DNA of 64,000 nucleotides from an uncultured Oscillibacter sp. (GCA_934574045.1 CAKTMK010000002.1:1-64000); one strand, 5' to 3'; positions 16,585 through 26,737 are shown, numbered from the stretch's first letter. Program-made: numbers and translations. Notes: a model not told the origin generated them from the sequence alone.

Positions 16585-18762
16585 TCACAGATGCAGGACC
16601 CGCTCCCGGATCTCCTGCGTCCGGCCCTGATTCCAGAACTGCGTGCCGATGTAGCCGCAGGTCCGGCGGGCCACGTTCAGCTTGTTCTGATCCCGGTTGC
16701 CGCACTTGGGGCACTCCCAGACCAGCTTGCCGTCGTCCTCCACGATCTGGATCTCCCCATCGTAGCCGCAGGCCTGACAGTAGTCGCTCTTGGTGTTCAG
16801 CTCGGCGTACATGATGTGGTCGTAAATATACTCCATCACGGCCAGCACCGCCGGAATGTTCTGCTGCATATTGGGGACCTCTACATAGCTGATGGCCCCA
16901 CCGGGGCTGAGCGCCTGGAACTGGGACTCGAACTTCAGCTTGTCAAAGGCGTTGATCGGCTCCGTCACGTGGACGTGGTAGCTGTTGGTGATATAGGACT
17001 TGTCCGTCACGCCGGGGATCACGCCGAAGCGCTTTTGCAGGCACTTGGCAAATTTATAGGTGGTGGACTCCAGCGGCGTACCGTAGAGCGAGAAGTCGAT
17101 GTGCTCCTTCTTCTTCCACTTGGCCGTGGCCTCGTTGAGCCGGTGCATGACCGACAGAGCGAAAGGTGTGGCCTCCGGGTCGGTGTGGGACTTTCCGGTC
17201 ATGTACTTGACGCACTCGTAAAGCCCCGCGTAGCCCAGAGACAGCGTGGAATACCCGTTGTAGAGCAGCTTGTCGATGGTCTCGCCCTTCTTCAGGCGGG
17301 CCAGCGCGCCGTACTGCCACAGGATGGGCGCGGCGTCCGACAGCGTGCCCTTGAGCCGGTTGTGGCGGCACATGAGCGCCCGGTAGCACAGGTCCAGCCG
17401 CTCGTCCATGATCTGCCAGAACTTTTCATAGTCCCGGCCGGAGGACAGCGCGGCGTCCACCAGATTGATGGTGACCACGCCCTGATTGAACCGCCCGTAA
17501 TACTTGGGCTTGCCCGTCTCCGGGTCCACATACGGCGTCAGGAAGCTGCGGCAGCCCATGCAGGTGTAGCAGTGGCCCTCGCCGTTTTTGTCGATCTTGT
17601 TCTGGAGCATGATCTTCTCCGAGATGTAGTCGGGGACCATGCGGCGGGCGGTGCATTTGGCGGCCAGCTCCGTCAGGTAGTAATACGGCGTGCCGGGACG
17701 GACGTTGTCCTCCTCCAGCACGTAAATGAGCTTGGGGAACGCCGGAGTGATCCACACGCCGGACTCGTTCTTCACGCCCTGATAGCGCTGATTGAGCGTC
17801 TCCTCGATGATGAGGGCCAGATCCTTCTTCGTCTGGGGGTCCGACACCTCGCCCAGATACATGAACACGGTCACAAAGGGGGCCTGTCCGTTGGTGGTCA
17901 GCAGCGTGACCACCTGATACTGGATGGTCTGCACGCCGCGGCTCACCTCGCTGCGCAGCCGCTTTTCCACGATGCGCTCCAGCGTCTGCTCGTCGGGATG
18001 GCCGCCCATCATGGCCGCCTCCGCCAGCACCTCCGCCCGGATCTTCTCCCGGGAGATCTGCACGAACGGCGCAAGATGCGCAAGGGAGATGGACTGCCCG
18101 CCGTACTGGTTGGAGGCCACCTGCGCGATGATCTGCGTGGCGATGTTGCAGGCGGTGGAAAAGCTGTGGGGCTTTTCGATCAGCGTGCCGGAGATGACCG
18201 TGCCGTTCTGGAGCATATCCTCCAGATTGACCAGATCGCAGTTGTGCATATGCTGGGCGTAATAATCCATGTCGTGGAAATGGATGATGCCCTCCTCATG
18301 GGCCTCCACGATCTCCGGCGGCAGCAGCAGCCGGCGGGTGATGTCCTTGGAGACCTCGCCGGCCATGTAATCCCGCTGAACAGAGTTCACCGTGGGATTC
18401 TTGTTGGAGTTCTCCTGCATGACCTCCTCGTTGTTGCACTCGATGAGGCTGAGGATCTGGTTGTCGGTGGTGTTGGCGGCCCGGGCCAGCGTCCGGGTGT
18501 AGCGGTAGCGGATGTAGCGCTTCGCCGTTTCATAGGCGCTGTGGCGCATCAGCTCCGTCTCCACCAGCTCCTGGATCTCCTCCACGTTCAGCGCCCGGCC
18601 AACCTTCTCCGCCGCCGTCTCCACGTTCACGGCGATCTGCTCCACCTGCGCCGCGGAAAGCTCCGGCGCCTGCCCGCCGGCGCGGTTGGCCTTCTCCACC
18701 GCCGCCGCGATCTTCGTGCGGTCAAAGGGCACCTCGCTCCCGCTTCTTTTGATGATCTTCAT
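16585..18762 (-). CDS. nrdD: Anaerobic ribonucleoside-triphosphate reductase (class III)
   Basis: NrdD reduces ribonucleoside triphosphates to deoxy forms under anaerobic conditions. The 725-residue protein begins with an ATP-cone (KIIKRSGSEVPFDRTKIAAA), followed by the catalytic barrel (HFHDMDYYAQHMHNCDLVN). The C-terminal zinc site is formed by CQAC and CPKC, and the glycyl-radical loop RTCGYIGTQFWNQGR follows. The downstream nrdG encodes its activase. A strong promoter overlapped by a palindrome (18835-18871) suggests repression, possibly by NrdR. Confidence 0.97.
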   Translation of the reverse strand: MKIIKRSGSEVPFDRTKIAAAVEKANRAGGQAPELSAAQVEQIAVNVETAAEKVGRALNVEEIQELVETELMRHSAYETAKRYIRYRYTRTLARAANTTDNQILSLIECNNEEVMQENSNKNPTVNSVQRDYMAGEVSKDITRRLLLPPEIVEAHEEGIIHFHDMDYYAQHMHNCDLVNLEDMLQNGTVISGTLIEKPHSFSTACNIATQIIAQVASNQYGGQSISLAHLAPFVQISREKIRAEVLAEAAMMGGHPDEQTLERIVEKRLRSEVSRGVQTIQYQVVTLLTTNGQAPFVTVFMYLGEVSDPQTKKDLALIIEETLNQRYQGVKNESGVWITPAFPKLIYVLEEDNVRPGTPYYYLTELAAKCTARRMVPDYISEKIMLQNKIDKNGEGHCYTCMGCRSFLTPYVDPETGKPKYYGRFNQGVVTINLVDAALSSGRDYEKFWQIMDERLDLCYRALMCRHNRLKGTLSDAAPILWQYGALARLKKGETIDKLLYNGYSTLSLGYAGLYECVKYMTGKSHTDPEATPFALSVMHRLNEATAKWKKKEHIDFSLYGTPLESTTYKFAKCLQKRFGVIPGVTDKSYITNSYHVHVTEPINAFDKLKFESQFQALSPGGAISYVEVPNMQQNIPAVLAVMEYIYDHIMYAELNTKSDYCQACGYDGEIQIVEDDGKLVWECPKCGNRDQNKLNVARRTCGYIGTQFWNQGRTQEIRERVLHL

Positions 18763-18834
18763 ATCGGTTTTTCCGCTCCCTCTCGTAAAACGGGCCGAAA
18801 GCCCGCTCCGCTCCCCTCGGTCCTTTTTTGCATA

Positions 18835-18858
18835 CGAACCACATTATATAGTGGTTCG
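18835..18858. promoter_or_regulatory. Palindromic operator (NrdR-box-like) over the nrdD promoter
   Basis: CGAACCAC (18835-18842) and GTGGTTCG (18851-18858) form a perfect 8-bp inverted repeat around the AT-rich ATTATATA. Its core, CCACATTATATAGTGG, resembles the 16-bp NrdR box. NrdR sites usually come in pairs, and only one is evident here. The element covers the -10 hexamer, so binding would block transcription. Confidence 0.65.
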
Positions 18859-18871
18859 CTTCCGTTTTCAA
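18843..18871 (-). promoter_or_regulatory. Promoter of nrdD-nrdG
   Basis: On the minus strand, TTGAAA (18866-18871) and a perfect TATAAT (18843-18848) are separated by 17 bases. It lies just downstream of the MATE gene stop. Confidence 0.85.
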
Positions 18872-18875
18872 CCCT

Positions 18876-20267
18876 TTATTTAGATTCCGCAGCTTCCGTC
18901 AAGGTTTTCCCTGCGGCACGGCGCATCAGGCGCCGTCTGGCCCAGACATAGCAGACGACATGAACCGCCAGCGTGATGAGCCACGAGAGGGGATACGACC
19001 AGTAGACGCACTCCGGCGTGTGGTACTGGGGGATCTGGAACACCGTGGCCAGCCACACCAGACGCAGCACGCACGCGCCCACCAGCGACACGATCATGGG
19101 CATGACGGAGTACCCGATGCCCCGCAGCGTGCCCACCATCGTGTCCATCATGCCGCACAGGGCGTACGGCGCGCAGATGATGCCAAGGCGCACGATCCCG
19201 GCCTGCACCACGGCGGGGTCGTCCGTATAGATCCACAGCAGGGCGCTGCCCGCGCGCCACGCGCCGATGCCCAGCACCAGTCCCGTGGCGATGACAAAGG
19301 CCTGCCCCGTCAGCGTGATCCGGTCCACCCGGTCCAGCCGTCCGGCACCCATGCTCTGGCTGGTGAAGGACATGGTGGCCTGATAGACGGCGTTCATGGC
19401 GATGTACACGAAGCCCTCGATATTGGCCGAGGCGGCGCTGCCGGCCATGACCACCTCGCCCAGCGAGTTGATGGACGACTGGATCACCACGTTGGAGAGG
19501 GAGAAGATCACGCCCTGCACGCCTGCGGGCAGACCCACCCGCAGGATGCCCTTCATCTGGTCGCCGTGGATGCGCAGCGCCCGCAGCTCCAGCCGGAAGC
19601 CGCCCGTCTCCCGCATGAGGCAGACCGTTACCAGCGCGGCGGAGATGCACTGGGACACCACCGTGGCGATGGCCACGCCCGCCACGTCCAGCTGGAACTG
19701 GATCACCAGCAGCAGGTTCAGCGCCACGTTCACCGCCCCCGCCAGCAGCAAAAAGTACAGCGGGCGCTGGGTATCGCCCTTGGCCCGCAGCAGCGCGGCG
19801 CCGAAGTTATAGAGCATCATGGCGGGCATTCCCAAAAAGAAGATGCGCAGGTACAGCGCCGCAAGATCCAGCACCGCCGCGGGCGTCTGCATCCAGATGA
19901 GCACCTGCCGCGCGCCGATCTCGCCCACGGCCACCAGTCCCGCGCCGCTGCACAGGGCCAGCAGCATGGCGGTGTGGACCACCGCGCGGAGCTGATCGTC
20001 CCGCTTCGCTCCGTAATACCGGGCGGCCAGCACGTTGGCGCCCACGGAGAGGCCGATGAACAGATTCGTCAGCAGGTTGATGAGGGCCGCGTTGGACCCC
20101 ACCGCCGCCATGGAATTGTCTCCGGCGAACTTGCCCACAACGATCACATCCGCCGCGTTGAACAAAAGCTGCAACACTCCCGAGCACATCAGCGGGAATG
20201 CAAACCGCACCATCTTTTTGAAAACCGGCCCGTTGGTCATGTCGATCTCATAGGATCTTGCGCTCAT
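18876..20267 (-). CDS. MATE-family efflux transporter
   Basis: A 463-residue multidrug and toxin extrusion transporter, which typically exports cationic compounds by Na+ or H+ antiport. It is hydrophobic throughout with about 12 membrane segments. The N-terminus (GPVFKKMVRFAFPLMCSGVLQLLFN) and NSMAAVGSNAALINLLTNLF are typical of the DinF/NorM-like Clostridia group. The start at 20267 has AAGGAAAGGAA upstream; an ATG 13 codons earlier has no better ribosome site. The substrate is unknown. Confidence 0.9.
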   Translation of the reverse strand: MSARSYEIDMTNGPVFKKMVRFAFPLMCSGVLQLLFNAADVIVVGKFAGDNSMAAVGSNAALINLLTNLFIGLSVGANVLAARYYGAKRDDQLRAVVHTAMLLALCSGAGLVAVGEIGARQVLIWMQTPAAVLDLAALYLRIFFLGMPAMMLYNFGAALLRAKGDTQRPLYFLLLAGAVNVALNLLLVIQFQLDVAGVAIATVVSQCISAALVTVCLMRETGGFRLELRALRIHGDQMKGILRVGLPAGVQGVIFSLSNVVIQSSINSLGEVVMAGSAASANIEGFVYIAMNAVYQATMSFTSQSMGAGRLDRVDRITLTGQAFVIATGLVLGIGAWRAGSALLWIYTDDPAVVQAGIVRLGIICAPYALCGMMDTMVGTLRGIGYSVMPMIVSLVGACVLRLVWLATVFQIPQYHTPECVYWSYPLSWLITLAVHVVCYVWARRRLMRRAAGKTLTEAAESK

Positions 20268-20312
20268 ATATGCGTTCCTTTCCTTTATTTTCCGCGTTTT
20301 ATCCACGTCCGC

Positions 20313-20345
20313 AAAAACCGCGGCGGCAATCAGCTTGCCGCCGCG
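20313..20345 (-). terminator. Terminator of the EAL-domain gene
   Basis: CGCGGCGGCAA (20319-20329) pairs perfectly with 20335-20345. On the minus strand the stem is followed by TTTTT. It separates the EAL gene from the MATE gene. Confidence 0.88.
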
Positions 20346-20363
20346 ATCCGCGCGGACGATCTT

Positions 20364-22919
20364 TCAGTCCTTGATCTCCTTCCGCTCCTGCTCTCCCTCG
20401 CTCACGATGGAGTCCAGAAGCCTGCTCAGGCTGTCCTGGTCATAGGGCTTGTGCACAAAGCCGTCCGCCCCCATGCTCAGTGCCTTTTCCCGGCTGTCCT
20501 CCCCCTCGCTCTGGGAGAGGACCAGCACCGGCACGCTCTTGAGGGCCGGGTCCTGCTCTTTTTCCCGCAGGAACTCATACCCGTCCATGATGGGCATGAT
20601 GATGTCCAGCAGCACCGCCCGGATGCCCGGCTCGCGGCGCAACGCCTCCAGTCCCGCCTTGCCGTTGGGAGCCTCCAGCACGTCGTAATGCTCCGAGAGC
20701 ATCTTGCGCAGGATCATCCGGTTGACCGTGTTGTCCTCCACGATCAGGACCTGCTCCCGCTTCTCCCCATCGGCGGGGTGAGCGGGGCCGACAGGCAGCT
20801 CCGCCTGCGCCGGCGGCAGATCACCCGAGCTGATGGGCAGCTTGGAAATGTCCCGGATCAGGCCCAAGAACAGTCGCCGGTCATCCTTGCGGCCCATGTA
20901 GCAGATGCTGACCATCAGCTTTTTGACGCGACCGGCGTCCATGTAGCGGCAGAGCACCAGCTCCTGCCGCTCCGCCGTCCGCGCCGCCGTGTCCAGCGCC
21001 CGCAGGAAAACGGCCCGGTCCTTTTCCACCAGCCACGCCGTGGCCAGCCGCCCGTTGCGGGAAAAGAGAGTGGGCGTGCTCTCCATCATCTTATAATATG
21101 AGTCGTTGACGCACAGAAGCTCCACCGTTCCGCCCCGCTGCTCATAGAGCACGGCGGCGTCCATCCGGCCCCGCAGCATCCGGTCATACACCGTCACCGC
21201 GCTCCAGATCGACTGCATATCCGCCGTCCGATCATAGGTCCGGCTCTTTTCCCGGACCGGAGCCTTCTGATAGTGCTCCAGCAGCTTCACGAACTCGTCC
21301 TTGGGCACCGGGCGGGAGAAATAGTACCCCTGCACCCGGTCGCAGCCGATGGCCCGCAGGTAGTCCACATGGGTCTGGGTCTCCACGCCCTCGGCCACCA
21401 CGCCGATCTCCAGCCACCGCGCCATGCGCAGGATGCTGCTGACCACGCAGTTGGTCCGCTCGTCGGTGCCGAGGCCCCGGATGAAGCTCATGTCCAGCTT
21501 CAGCGTGGACACGGGCATGTCCATCAGCATATTCAGCGAGGAATAGCCGCTGCCGAAATCGTCGATCATCACGGGGAAGCCCGCGATGCTCAGCCGCCCC
21601 GTCACCTCCAGAAGCTGGTGGGGATCGTCCATGTAGGCGCTCTCCGTCACCTCCACCCGGAAGGCGGAGCGGCGCACGCCGTACTTTTTCGCCATCTCCG
21701 TCAGCACGGCGCACACGTCCATGCTGTACGTGTCCAGCCGGGACATATTGGAGGAGATGGTCAGGTCCGGATAGCCCGCGGCCTTGAACTCCGCCAGATA
21801 CCGGAACACCTTGTCCCACACGTACTCGTCCAGCTTGGAGATAAAGCCGTTGCGCTCAAAGATGGGGATGAACCGGTCCGGCGGGATCATGCCGTGCTCC
21901 GGATGGACCCAGCGCACCAGCGCCTCTGCCGACACCGGACGGTTGCTGGAAAGGCTGAAGATGGGCTGGAGATAGACCTGAAACTGCCCGCTCTCCAGCG
22001 CGTCGTACATCTGGGCGGAAACGCTCTGCTCCCACCGCAGGTCGCGGCGGAGCTGCTCGTCGTAGAACGCCACGCTGTGGTCGCTGCGGCCGGAGGCCTT
22101 CTTCTCCGCCAGCTGGGCGCGGTCGCAGATCTCCCGGATGGGAAGCGACGCATCCTCCACCTCATAAACGCCGCAGCACACCCGCAGCCCGTATTTCAGG
22201 TGCAGGCGGCGCATCAACTCGCCGCCGAGCTGCTCCACAGCGTTCAGATCCAGCTCGTCCCTCCTGCAGAGGACGAAGAAGCGGTCCGCGCCCGTGCGGC
22301 CCACAAATTCCACGCCCCGGCCCTGCATCAGCCGGGCCGCCAGATTCCGCAGGAGCTGGTCGCCCGCTGCGCGGCCGAACAGATCGTTGAAGGTCTTGAA
22401 CCGGCTCACGTTCAGAAATGCCACGGCCCACCGGGGCGATCTCCCGCCCTTGGCCGATTCCTCCAGTTTCTGCTGCGCCTGCTTCAGAAACGGGTCCAGC
22501 AGCAGCGCGCCCGTGAGAACGTCCCGCTCCCGGTCGCTCCAGATCAGGTTCACCAGATTCTGCACCTGACAGCAGATCAGCCGCGGGTCCCCGGGGCTGC
22601 GGACAAAGCCCGCCGCGCCCAGAGAGAGCGCCTTCATCTCGTCCTCCGGCTCGCCGATGGCCACAATGGGGATGGCGCTGAGCGCCCGGTTCGTATGGAG
22701 ATAGCGGATCAGGTCAAAGCCGCTGAAATCATACAGCCGGCACTGCACCACCACCGCCGCGAAATCCTGCCGTCCGTGCAGCAGCTCCACGGCCATTTCC
22801 CCGTCCAGCGCGGCCGTCACGTGATAGACGCTCTGGAGCGCCTCGCCCGTCTGCCTGCGCCGGGCGGCGTCTCCGTCCACCAGCAGCACGTCTCTTTGGT
22901 TCTCCCGCGCTTCCTTCAC
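20364..22919 (-). CDS. REC-GGDEF-EAL-REC protein, probable c-di-GMP phosphodiesterase
   Basis: An 851-residue cytoplasmic signalling protein. Domains in order: an N-terminal receiver-like domain (about 10-125) lacking the phospho-acceptor Asp (VVVQCRLYDFSGFD); a degenerate GGDEF domain (GRTGADRFFVL in place of GGDEF); an EAL domain with all key parts (EALVRW, EVTESAYM, DDFGSGYSSLN, KLDMSFI, VAEGVET, VQGYYFSRP); a PAS-like linker; and a C-terminal receiver with a good Asp (VLIVEDNTVN, AVLLDIIMPIMDG). It should degrade c-di-GMP under control of the last receiver. GTG at 22919 is preferred over the TTG at 22940 because GGGGAGGG lies 10 bases before it. It abuts the PAP2 gene and is probably co-transcribed with it. 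Confidence 0.9.
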   Translation of the reverse strand: MKEARENQRDVLLVDGDAARRRQTGEALQSVYHVTAALDGEMAVELLHGRQDFAAVVVQCRLYDFSGFDLIRYLHTNRALSAIPIVAIGEPEDEMKALSLGAAGFVRSPGDPRLICCQVQNLVNLIWSDRERDVLTGALLLDPFLKQAQQKLEESAKGGRSPRWAVAFLNVSRFKTFNDLFGRAAGDQLLRNLAARLMQGRGVEFVGRTGADRFFVLCRRDELDLNAVEQLGGELMRRLHLKYGLRVCCGVYEVEDASLPIREICDRAQLAEKKASGRSDHSVAFYDEQLRRDLRWEQSVSAQMYDALESGQFQVYLQPIFSLSSNRPVSAEALVRWVHPEHGMIPPDRFIPIFERNGFISKLDEYVWDKVFRYLAEFKAAGYPDLTISSNMSRLDTYSMDVCAVLTEMAKKYGVRRSAFRVEVTESAYMDDPHQLLEVTGRLSIAGFPVMIDDFGSGYSSLNMLMDMPVSTLKLDMSFIRGLGTDERTNCVVSSILRMARWLEIGVVAEGVETQTHVDYLRAIGCDRVQGYYFSRPVPKDEFVKLLEHYQKAPVREKSRTYDRTADMQSIWSAVTVYDRMLRGRMDAAVLYEQRGGTVELLCVNDSYYKMMESTPTLFSRNGRLATAWLVEKDRAVFLRALDTAARTAERQELVLCRYMDAGRVKKLMVSICYMGRKDDRRLFLGLIRDISKLPISSGDLPPAQAELPVGPAHPADGEKREQVLIVEDNTVNRMILRKMLSEHYDVLEAPNGKAGLEALRREPGIRAVLLDIIMPIMDGYEFLREKEQDPALKSVPVLVLSQSEGEDSREKALSMGADGFVHKPYDQDSLSRLLDSIVSEGEQERKEIKD

Positions 22920-22940
22920 GATCAGACGCCCTCCCCTCAA

Positions 22941-23477
22941 TCAGCGGGAAACGCCCCGCTTTCTTTCGATCCGCCGCGCGATGCAGCTGGCCGCAAAACC
23001 CAGCGCCGCGCCCAGCACCGCGCCGGCCAGCACGTCGCTGGGCCAGTGAAGATACAGATACAGTCGAGAAAATGCGATCAGAACCGTCAGCGCCAGCGCG
23101 GGGACCCAGAGGCGGCTCCCCTCCGCCAGCAGCGCGCCCACCGCGGCCATGGAGGCCGCCGTGTGCCCCGACGGAAACGACCAGTCCCCCGGCCGGGGCG
23201 TCAGCAGCGCCACCGCCGTGTTCACGTCGCAGGGGCGGGGCCGCGCTGTCAGCGGCTTTAGGACCGCGTTGCAGCACAAAACGTCCAGCAGCAAAGCCAG
23301 CGCGACCACCGCGCCGGTCCGCCGGTATTTTTTTGTCAAAAGCAGCGCCGCCGCCAGCGCGATCCAGATCTCGCCGTGGTCGCACAGGACGCTGACGACC
23401 GGCATGAGCCAGTCCAGAAACGCCGTGCGGCAGTTGGTCTGGATCCAGTCCAGCGCGGCCATTTCCGCCGCCTGCAT
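22941..23477 (-). CDS. PAP2-family membrane phosphatase
   Basis: A 178-residue membrane protein of the type 2 phosphatidic acid phosphatase family, likely acting on undecaprenyl pyrophosphate or phosphatidyl substrates outside the membrane. The three catalytic motifs are present: KPLTARPRP, FPSGHTA and SRLYLYLHWPSDV. About five to six membrane segments are visible. The ATG at 23477 has GGGAG upstream; the earlier ATG at 23492 does not. It is the first gene of a transcript that continues into the EAL-domain gene. Confidence 0.9.
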   Translation of the reverse strand: MQAAEMAALDWIQTNCRTAFLDWLMPVVSVLCDHGEIWIALAAALLLTKKYRRTGAVVALALLLDVLCCNAVLKPLTARPRPCDVNTAVALLTPRPGDWSFPSGHTAASMAAVGALLAEGSRLWVPALALTVLIAFSRLYLYLHWPSDVLAGAVLGAALGFAASCIARRIERKRGVSR

Positions 23478-23533
23478 TCCAGTCTCTCCCATCCTGCGCA
23501 GACACGCGCCGCAAAAGGGGTAGTTCTAGCCCT

Positions 23534-23562
23534 ACTATATCATTTTCCCCGCCGTTTGAAAA
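23534..23562 (-). promoter_or_regulatory. Promoter of the PAP2-EAL transcript
   Basis: On the minus strand, TTTTCA (23557-23562) and TATAGT (23534-23539) are separated by 17 bases, about 50 bases upstream of the start. Confidence 0.65.
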
Positions 23563-23713
23563 GGGGTTTTTTCTCCACATCTCCACAGGTTTTTTGCTCC
23601 AAAAGGGCCGCTTTTTTGTGGAAGCCTTTGGGAAATCAGCCGTCAGGCGCTCCGGCTCCGCCCTGAATTTTCGACAGCCTGCACAAAAATTTGAAATATT
23701 TTTGGAAAGGCGG

Positions 23714-23742
23714 TTGACAGCCGCCGATCCGCGTGATAGGAT
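23714..23742 (+). promoter_or_regulatory. Promoter of the riboswitch-controlled amino acid importer
   Basis: A consensus TTGACA (23714-23719) and TAGGAT (23737-23742) with a 17-base spacer. The start would fall near 23749, just upstream of the riboswitch. Confidence 0.88.
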
Positions 23743-23763
23743 ACAGGCAAAATTGGATCGCTC

Positions 23764-23922
23764 AGATAGAGGCGCGAGCTTCATTAGTACCGCGATGAGT
23801 CGGCAGGCAGCCGCCGCGGGAAAGGGACGCTCGCCGAAGGGCTTCGGAGCTGCCTGCTTCGCTGTGCCTGGGTCGTCGGGAAATACCCGCCGGACTGTCA
23901 CATTTTTTGTGAAGCGCTATCT
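23764..23922 (+). promoter_or_regulatory. Lysine riboswitch (L box)
   Basis: The P1 helix is AGATAG (23764-23769) paired with CTATCT (23917-23922). In between, the L-box conserved pieces occur in order: GAGGCGCGAGC, TTAGTA, GGGAAAGGGACGC, CGCCGAAGG, CTGGGTCGTCGGG, GGACTGTCAC and GAAGCGCTATCT. An intrinsic terminator follows 35 bases later. Lysine binding should favour the terminator and switch off the downstream importer genes. This assigns lysine as the likely signal and transport substrate. Confidence 0.93.
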
Positions 23923-23957
23923 ATGGCTGGAGCCGGACATCACGTCTGCTTTTTCCA

Positions 23958-23991
23958 CGGACCGCTTTGCGTCAAAGCGGTCCGTTTTTTT
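23958..23991 (+). terminator. Intrinsic terminator of the lysine riboswitch
   Basis: CGGACCGCTTTG (23958-23969) pairs perfectly with 23973-23984 around a CGT loop and is followed by seven T. It lies 75 bases before the start of the binding-protein gene. Confidence 0.93.
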
Positions 23992-24065
23992 GCCGTTCTC
24001 CGCGCGGCCCGGCGGACGGCACACAGGAAGGGCCGCGAGTTTTCGATCTTGAAAGGATGACTGGT

Positions 24066-24989
24066 ATGAAAAAGCTGATCTCTCTTGTCATGGCGCTGGC
24101 CATGACCGCCTCTCTGGCCGCCTGCGGCTCCGGCTCCGCTCCTGCGGCGTCCGCGCCCGCGGCCTCCTCCGCCCCCGCCGCCTCTGCGGCGGCCTCCGCT
24201 CCCGCTTCCTCCGGCGTGGGAGACGACGGTGTGTTCACCGTGGGCATGGAGTGCGCCTACGCGCCCTATAACTGGACGCAGATGGACGACTCCAACGGCG
24301 CGGTGCCCATCTCCAACGTCCCCGGCGCTTACGCCAACGGCTATGACGTGATGATCGCCCAGAAGATCGCCGACGCCAACGGCTGGACTCTGGAGATCGT
24401 CTCCAGCGCGTGGGATTCCCTGTGCCCCGCCATTCAGGCCGGGACCATGGACGCCAACATCGCCGGCCAGTCCATGACCGCCGACCGCATGGCCGAGGTG
24501 GATATGGCCGGCCCGTATTACTACGCCACCATCGTCTGCGTCACCACCAAGGACAGCCCTTATGCCACCGCCACGTCTATCGCCGATCTGGCCGGCGGCA
24601 AGTGCACCGCCCAGTCCGGCACCATCTGGTATGATTCCTGCCTGCCCCAGATTGAGGGCGCCGAGCTGCTGGCCCCCGCTGACAGCGCGCCCGCGATGAT
24701 CATGCAGCTCCAGACCGGCGCCGTGGACTTCATCTGCACCGATATGCCCACCGCCATGGGCGCCGCCGCCAAGGACGACAGCCTTGTGATCCTGAACTTC
24801 TCCGGCACCGACGGCGACTTCCAGTTCGCCTCCGAGGAGGAGCGGGCCGAGAACGTGAACATCGGCATCTCCGTCAAGAAAGGCAACACCGCGCTGGCCG
24901 ACGCCATCAACTCCGTCCTCTCCACCATGACCGAGGACGACTTCAACGCCCTGATGGATCAGGCCATCTCCATCCAGCCCGAGGTGTAA
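24066..24989 (+). CDS. Amino acid (probably lysine) ABC transporter, substrate-binding lipoprotein
   Basis: A 307-residue binding protein. A lipoprotein signal (KKLISLVMALAMTASLAAC, lipobox LAAC) is followed by an Ala/Ser/Pro-rich spacer to about residue 50, then a family 3 solute-binding domain (FTVGMECAYAPYNWTQ, GYDVMIAQKIADANGW, AGTMDANIAGQSMTADR). The start at 24066 gives a proper signal peptide, and a longer reading through the terminator was rejected. The lysine riboswitch in its leader and the following permease and ATPase genes indicate a lysine importer. Confidence 0.92.
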   Translation: MKKLISLVMALAMTASLAACGSGSAPAASAPAASSAPAASAAASAPASSGVGDDGVFTVGMECAYAPYNWTQMDDSNGAVPISNVPGAYANGYDVMIAQKIADANGWTLEIVSSAWDSLCPAIQAGTMDANIAGQSMTADRMAEVDMAGPYYYATIVCVTTKDSPYATATSIADLAGGKCTAQSGTIWYDSCLPQIEGAELLAPADSAPAMIMQLQTGAVDFICTDMPTAMGAAAKDDSLVILNFSGTDGDFQFASEEERAENVNIGISVKKGNTALADAINSVLSTMTEDDFNALMDQAISIQPEV

Positions 24990-25108
24990 CGCGAGCCGGC
25001 CCGGACGGCGCGTCCCTTCCATCCGCGGGGGGACGCGCCCGGACCGTTTTCCCCGCCGGGGCGCGGCTCCGGCCCGGTCCCTTTATTTATAATGTAGGAG
25101 TGTGACCC

Positions 25109-25990
25109 ATGGACAAACTGATGGAGCTTGGGCAGGACATGGCCCTGCTGTTGGTGAAATACCGTCCCATGTACCTGAGCGGTATCTGGAACACGCTGAA
25201 GCTGGCCTTCCTTGCCACGGTGATCGGCTGCTTCATCGGCCTTGCCTGCGGCGTTCTGAATACCATTCCCTATACAAAAAACGATCCGCTGCCCAAGCGC
25301 TTTCTGCTGCGGCTGCTGCGGATCGTCATCCGCGTTTATGTAGAGGTCTTCCGCGGCACACCTATGGTGCTGCAGGCCGTGTTCATTTATTACGGCCTGC
25401 CCTACTTCTCCGACAACGCCCTGCGGTTTGACAACATCTTTGCCGCCGCCCTCCTGATCGTGTCCATCAACACCGGCGCGTACATGGCGGAGTCCGTCCG
25501 CGGGGGCATCATCTCCATCGACCCCGGCCAGACCGAGGGCGCCAAGGCCATCGGCATGACCCACGTCCAGACTATGGTCAGCGTCATTATGCCGCAGGCG
25601 CTGCGCAACATCATGCCCCAGATCGGCAACAACTACATCATCAACGTGAAGGACACCTCCGTCATGTTCATCATCGGCTTTACGGAGTTTTTCGCCCAGC
25701 ACCGCTACATCGTGGGCGTGAACAACATGTACTTCCCCTCCGCCGCCATCGAGATGATCGGCTATCTGACCCTGACGCTGACAGCCTCCTTCCTCCTGCG
25801 GCTGATCGAAAAGCTCATGGACGGGTCCGACAGCTACGAGCTGGCCCAGGGCGACCAGCTCGTGATGGCCGCCGGAACGTACAGCCACCCCGACCGGGGC
25901 ACCCCTTTCGACGAGCAGAACAAGGAGTACCGCCAGCAGGCGAAGTCCGCCCTGAAAAACCGGAACGGAAGCGCGAGAGGAGACCGCTGA
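25109..25990 (+). CDS. Amino acid ABC transporter permease
   Basis: A 293-residue HisM/GlnP-type permease: [19 protein letters not shown] begins the first helix, and the EAA loop is [20 protein letters not shown] with [16 protein letters not shown] after it. About five to six membrane segments are visible, and the C-terminal 50 residues form a hydrophilic tail longer than usual. A good ribosome site (TAGGAG) precedes the ATG. It lies 119 bases after the binding protein and 1 base before the ATPase gene. Confidence 0.92.
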   Translation: MDKLMELGQDMALLLVKYRPMYLSGIWNTLKLAFLATVIGCFIGLACGVLNTIPYTKNDPLPKRFLLRLLRIVIRVYVEVFRGTPMVLQAVFIYYGLPYFSDNALRFDNIFAAALLIVSINTGAYMAESVRGGIISIDPGQTEGAKAIGMTHVQTMVSVIMPQALRNIMPQIGNNYIINVKDTSVMFIIGFTEFFAQHRYIVGVNNMYFPSAAIEMIGYLTLTLTASFLLRLIEKLMDGSDSYELAQGDQLVMAAGTYSHPDRGTPFDEQNKEYRQQAKSALKNRNGSARGDR

Positions 25991-25991
25991 C

Positions 25992-26732
<741 letters not shown>

Positions 26733-26737
26733 GCAAC

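Noticed and set aside
16591..18951. Long plus-strand frames opposite nrdD, gcdA, hgdA, hisD and other genes
   Set aside because: They are antisense shadows favoured by high GC content, with no ribosome sites and with low-complexity His/Gly/Val/Leu composition. Conserved genes lie on the other strand.
23967..24065. An extended N-terminus for the lysine-binding protein
   Set aside because: It would run through the riboswitch terminator and lacks a ribosome site. The ATG at 24066 yields a correct lipoprotein signal.
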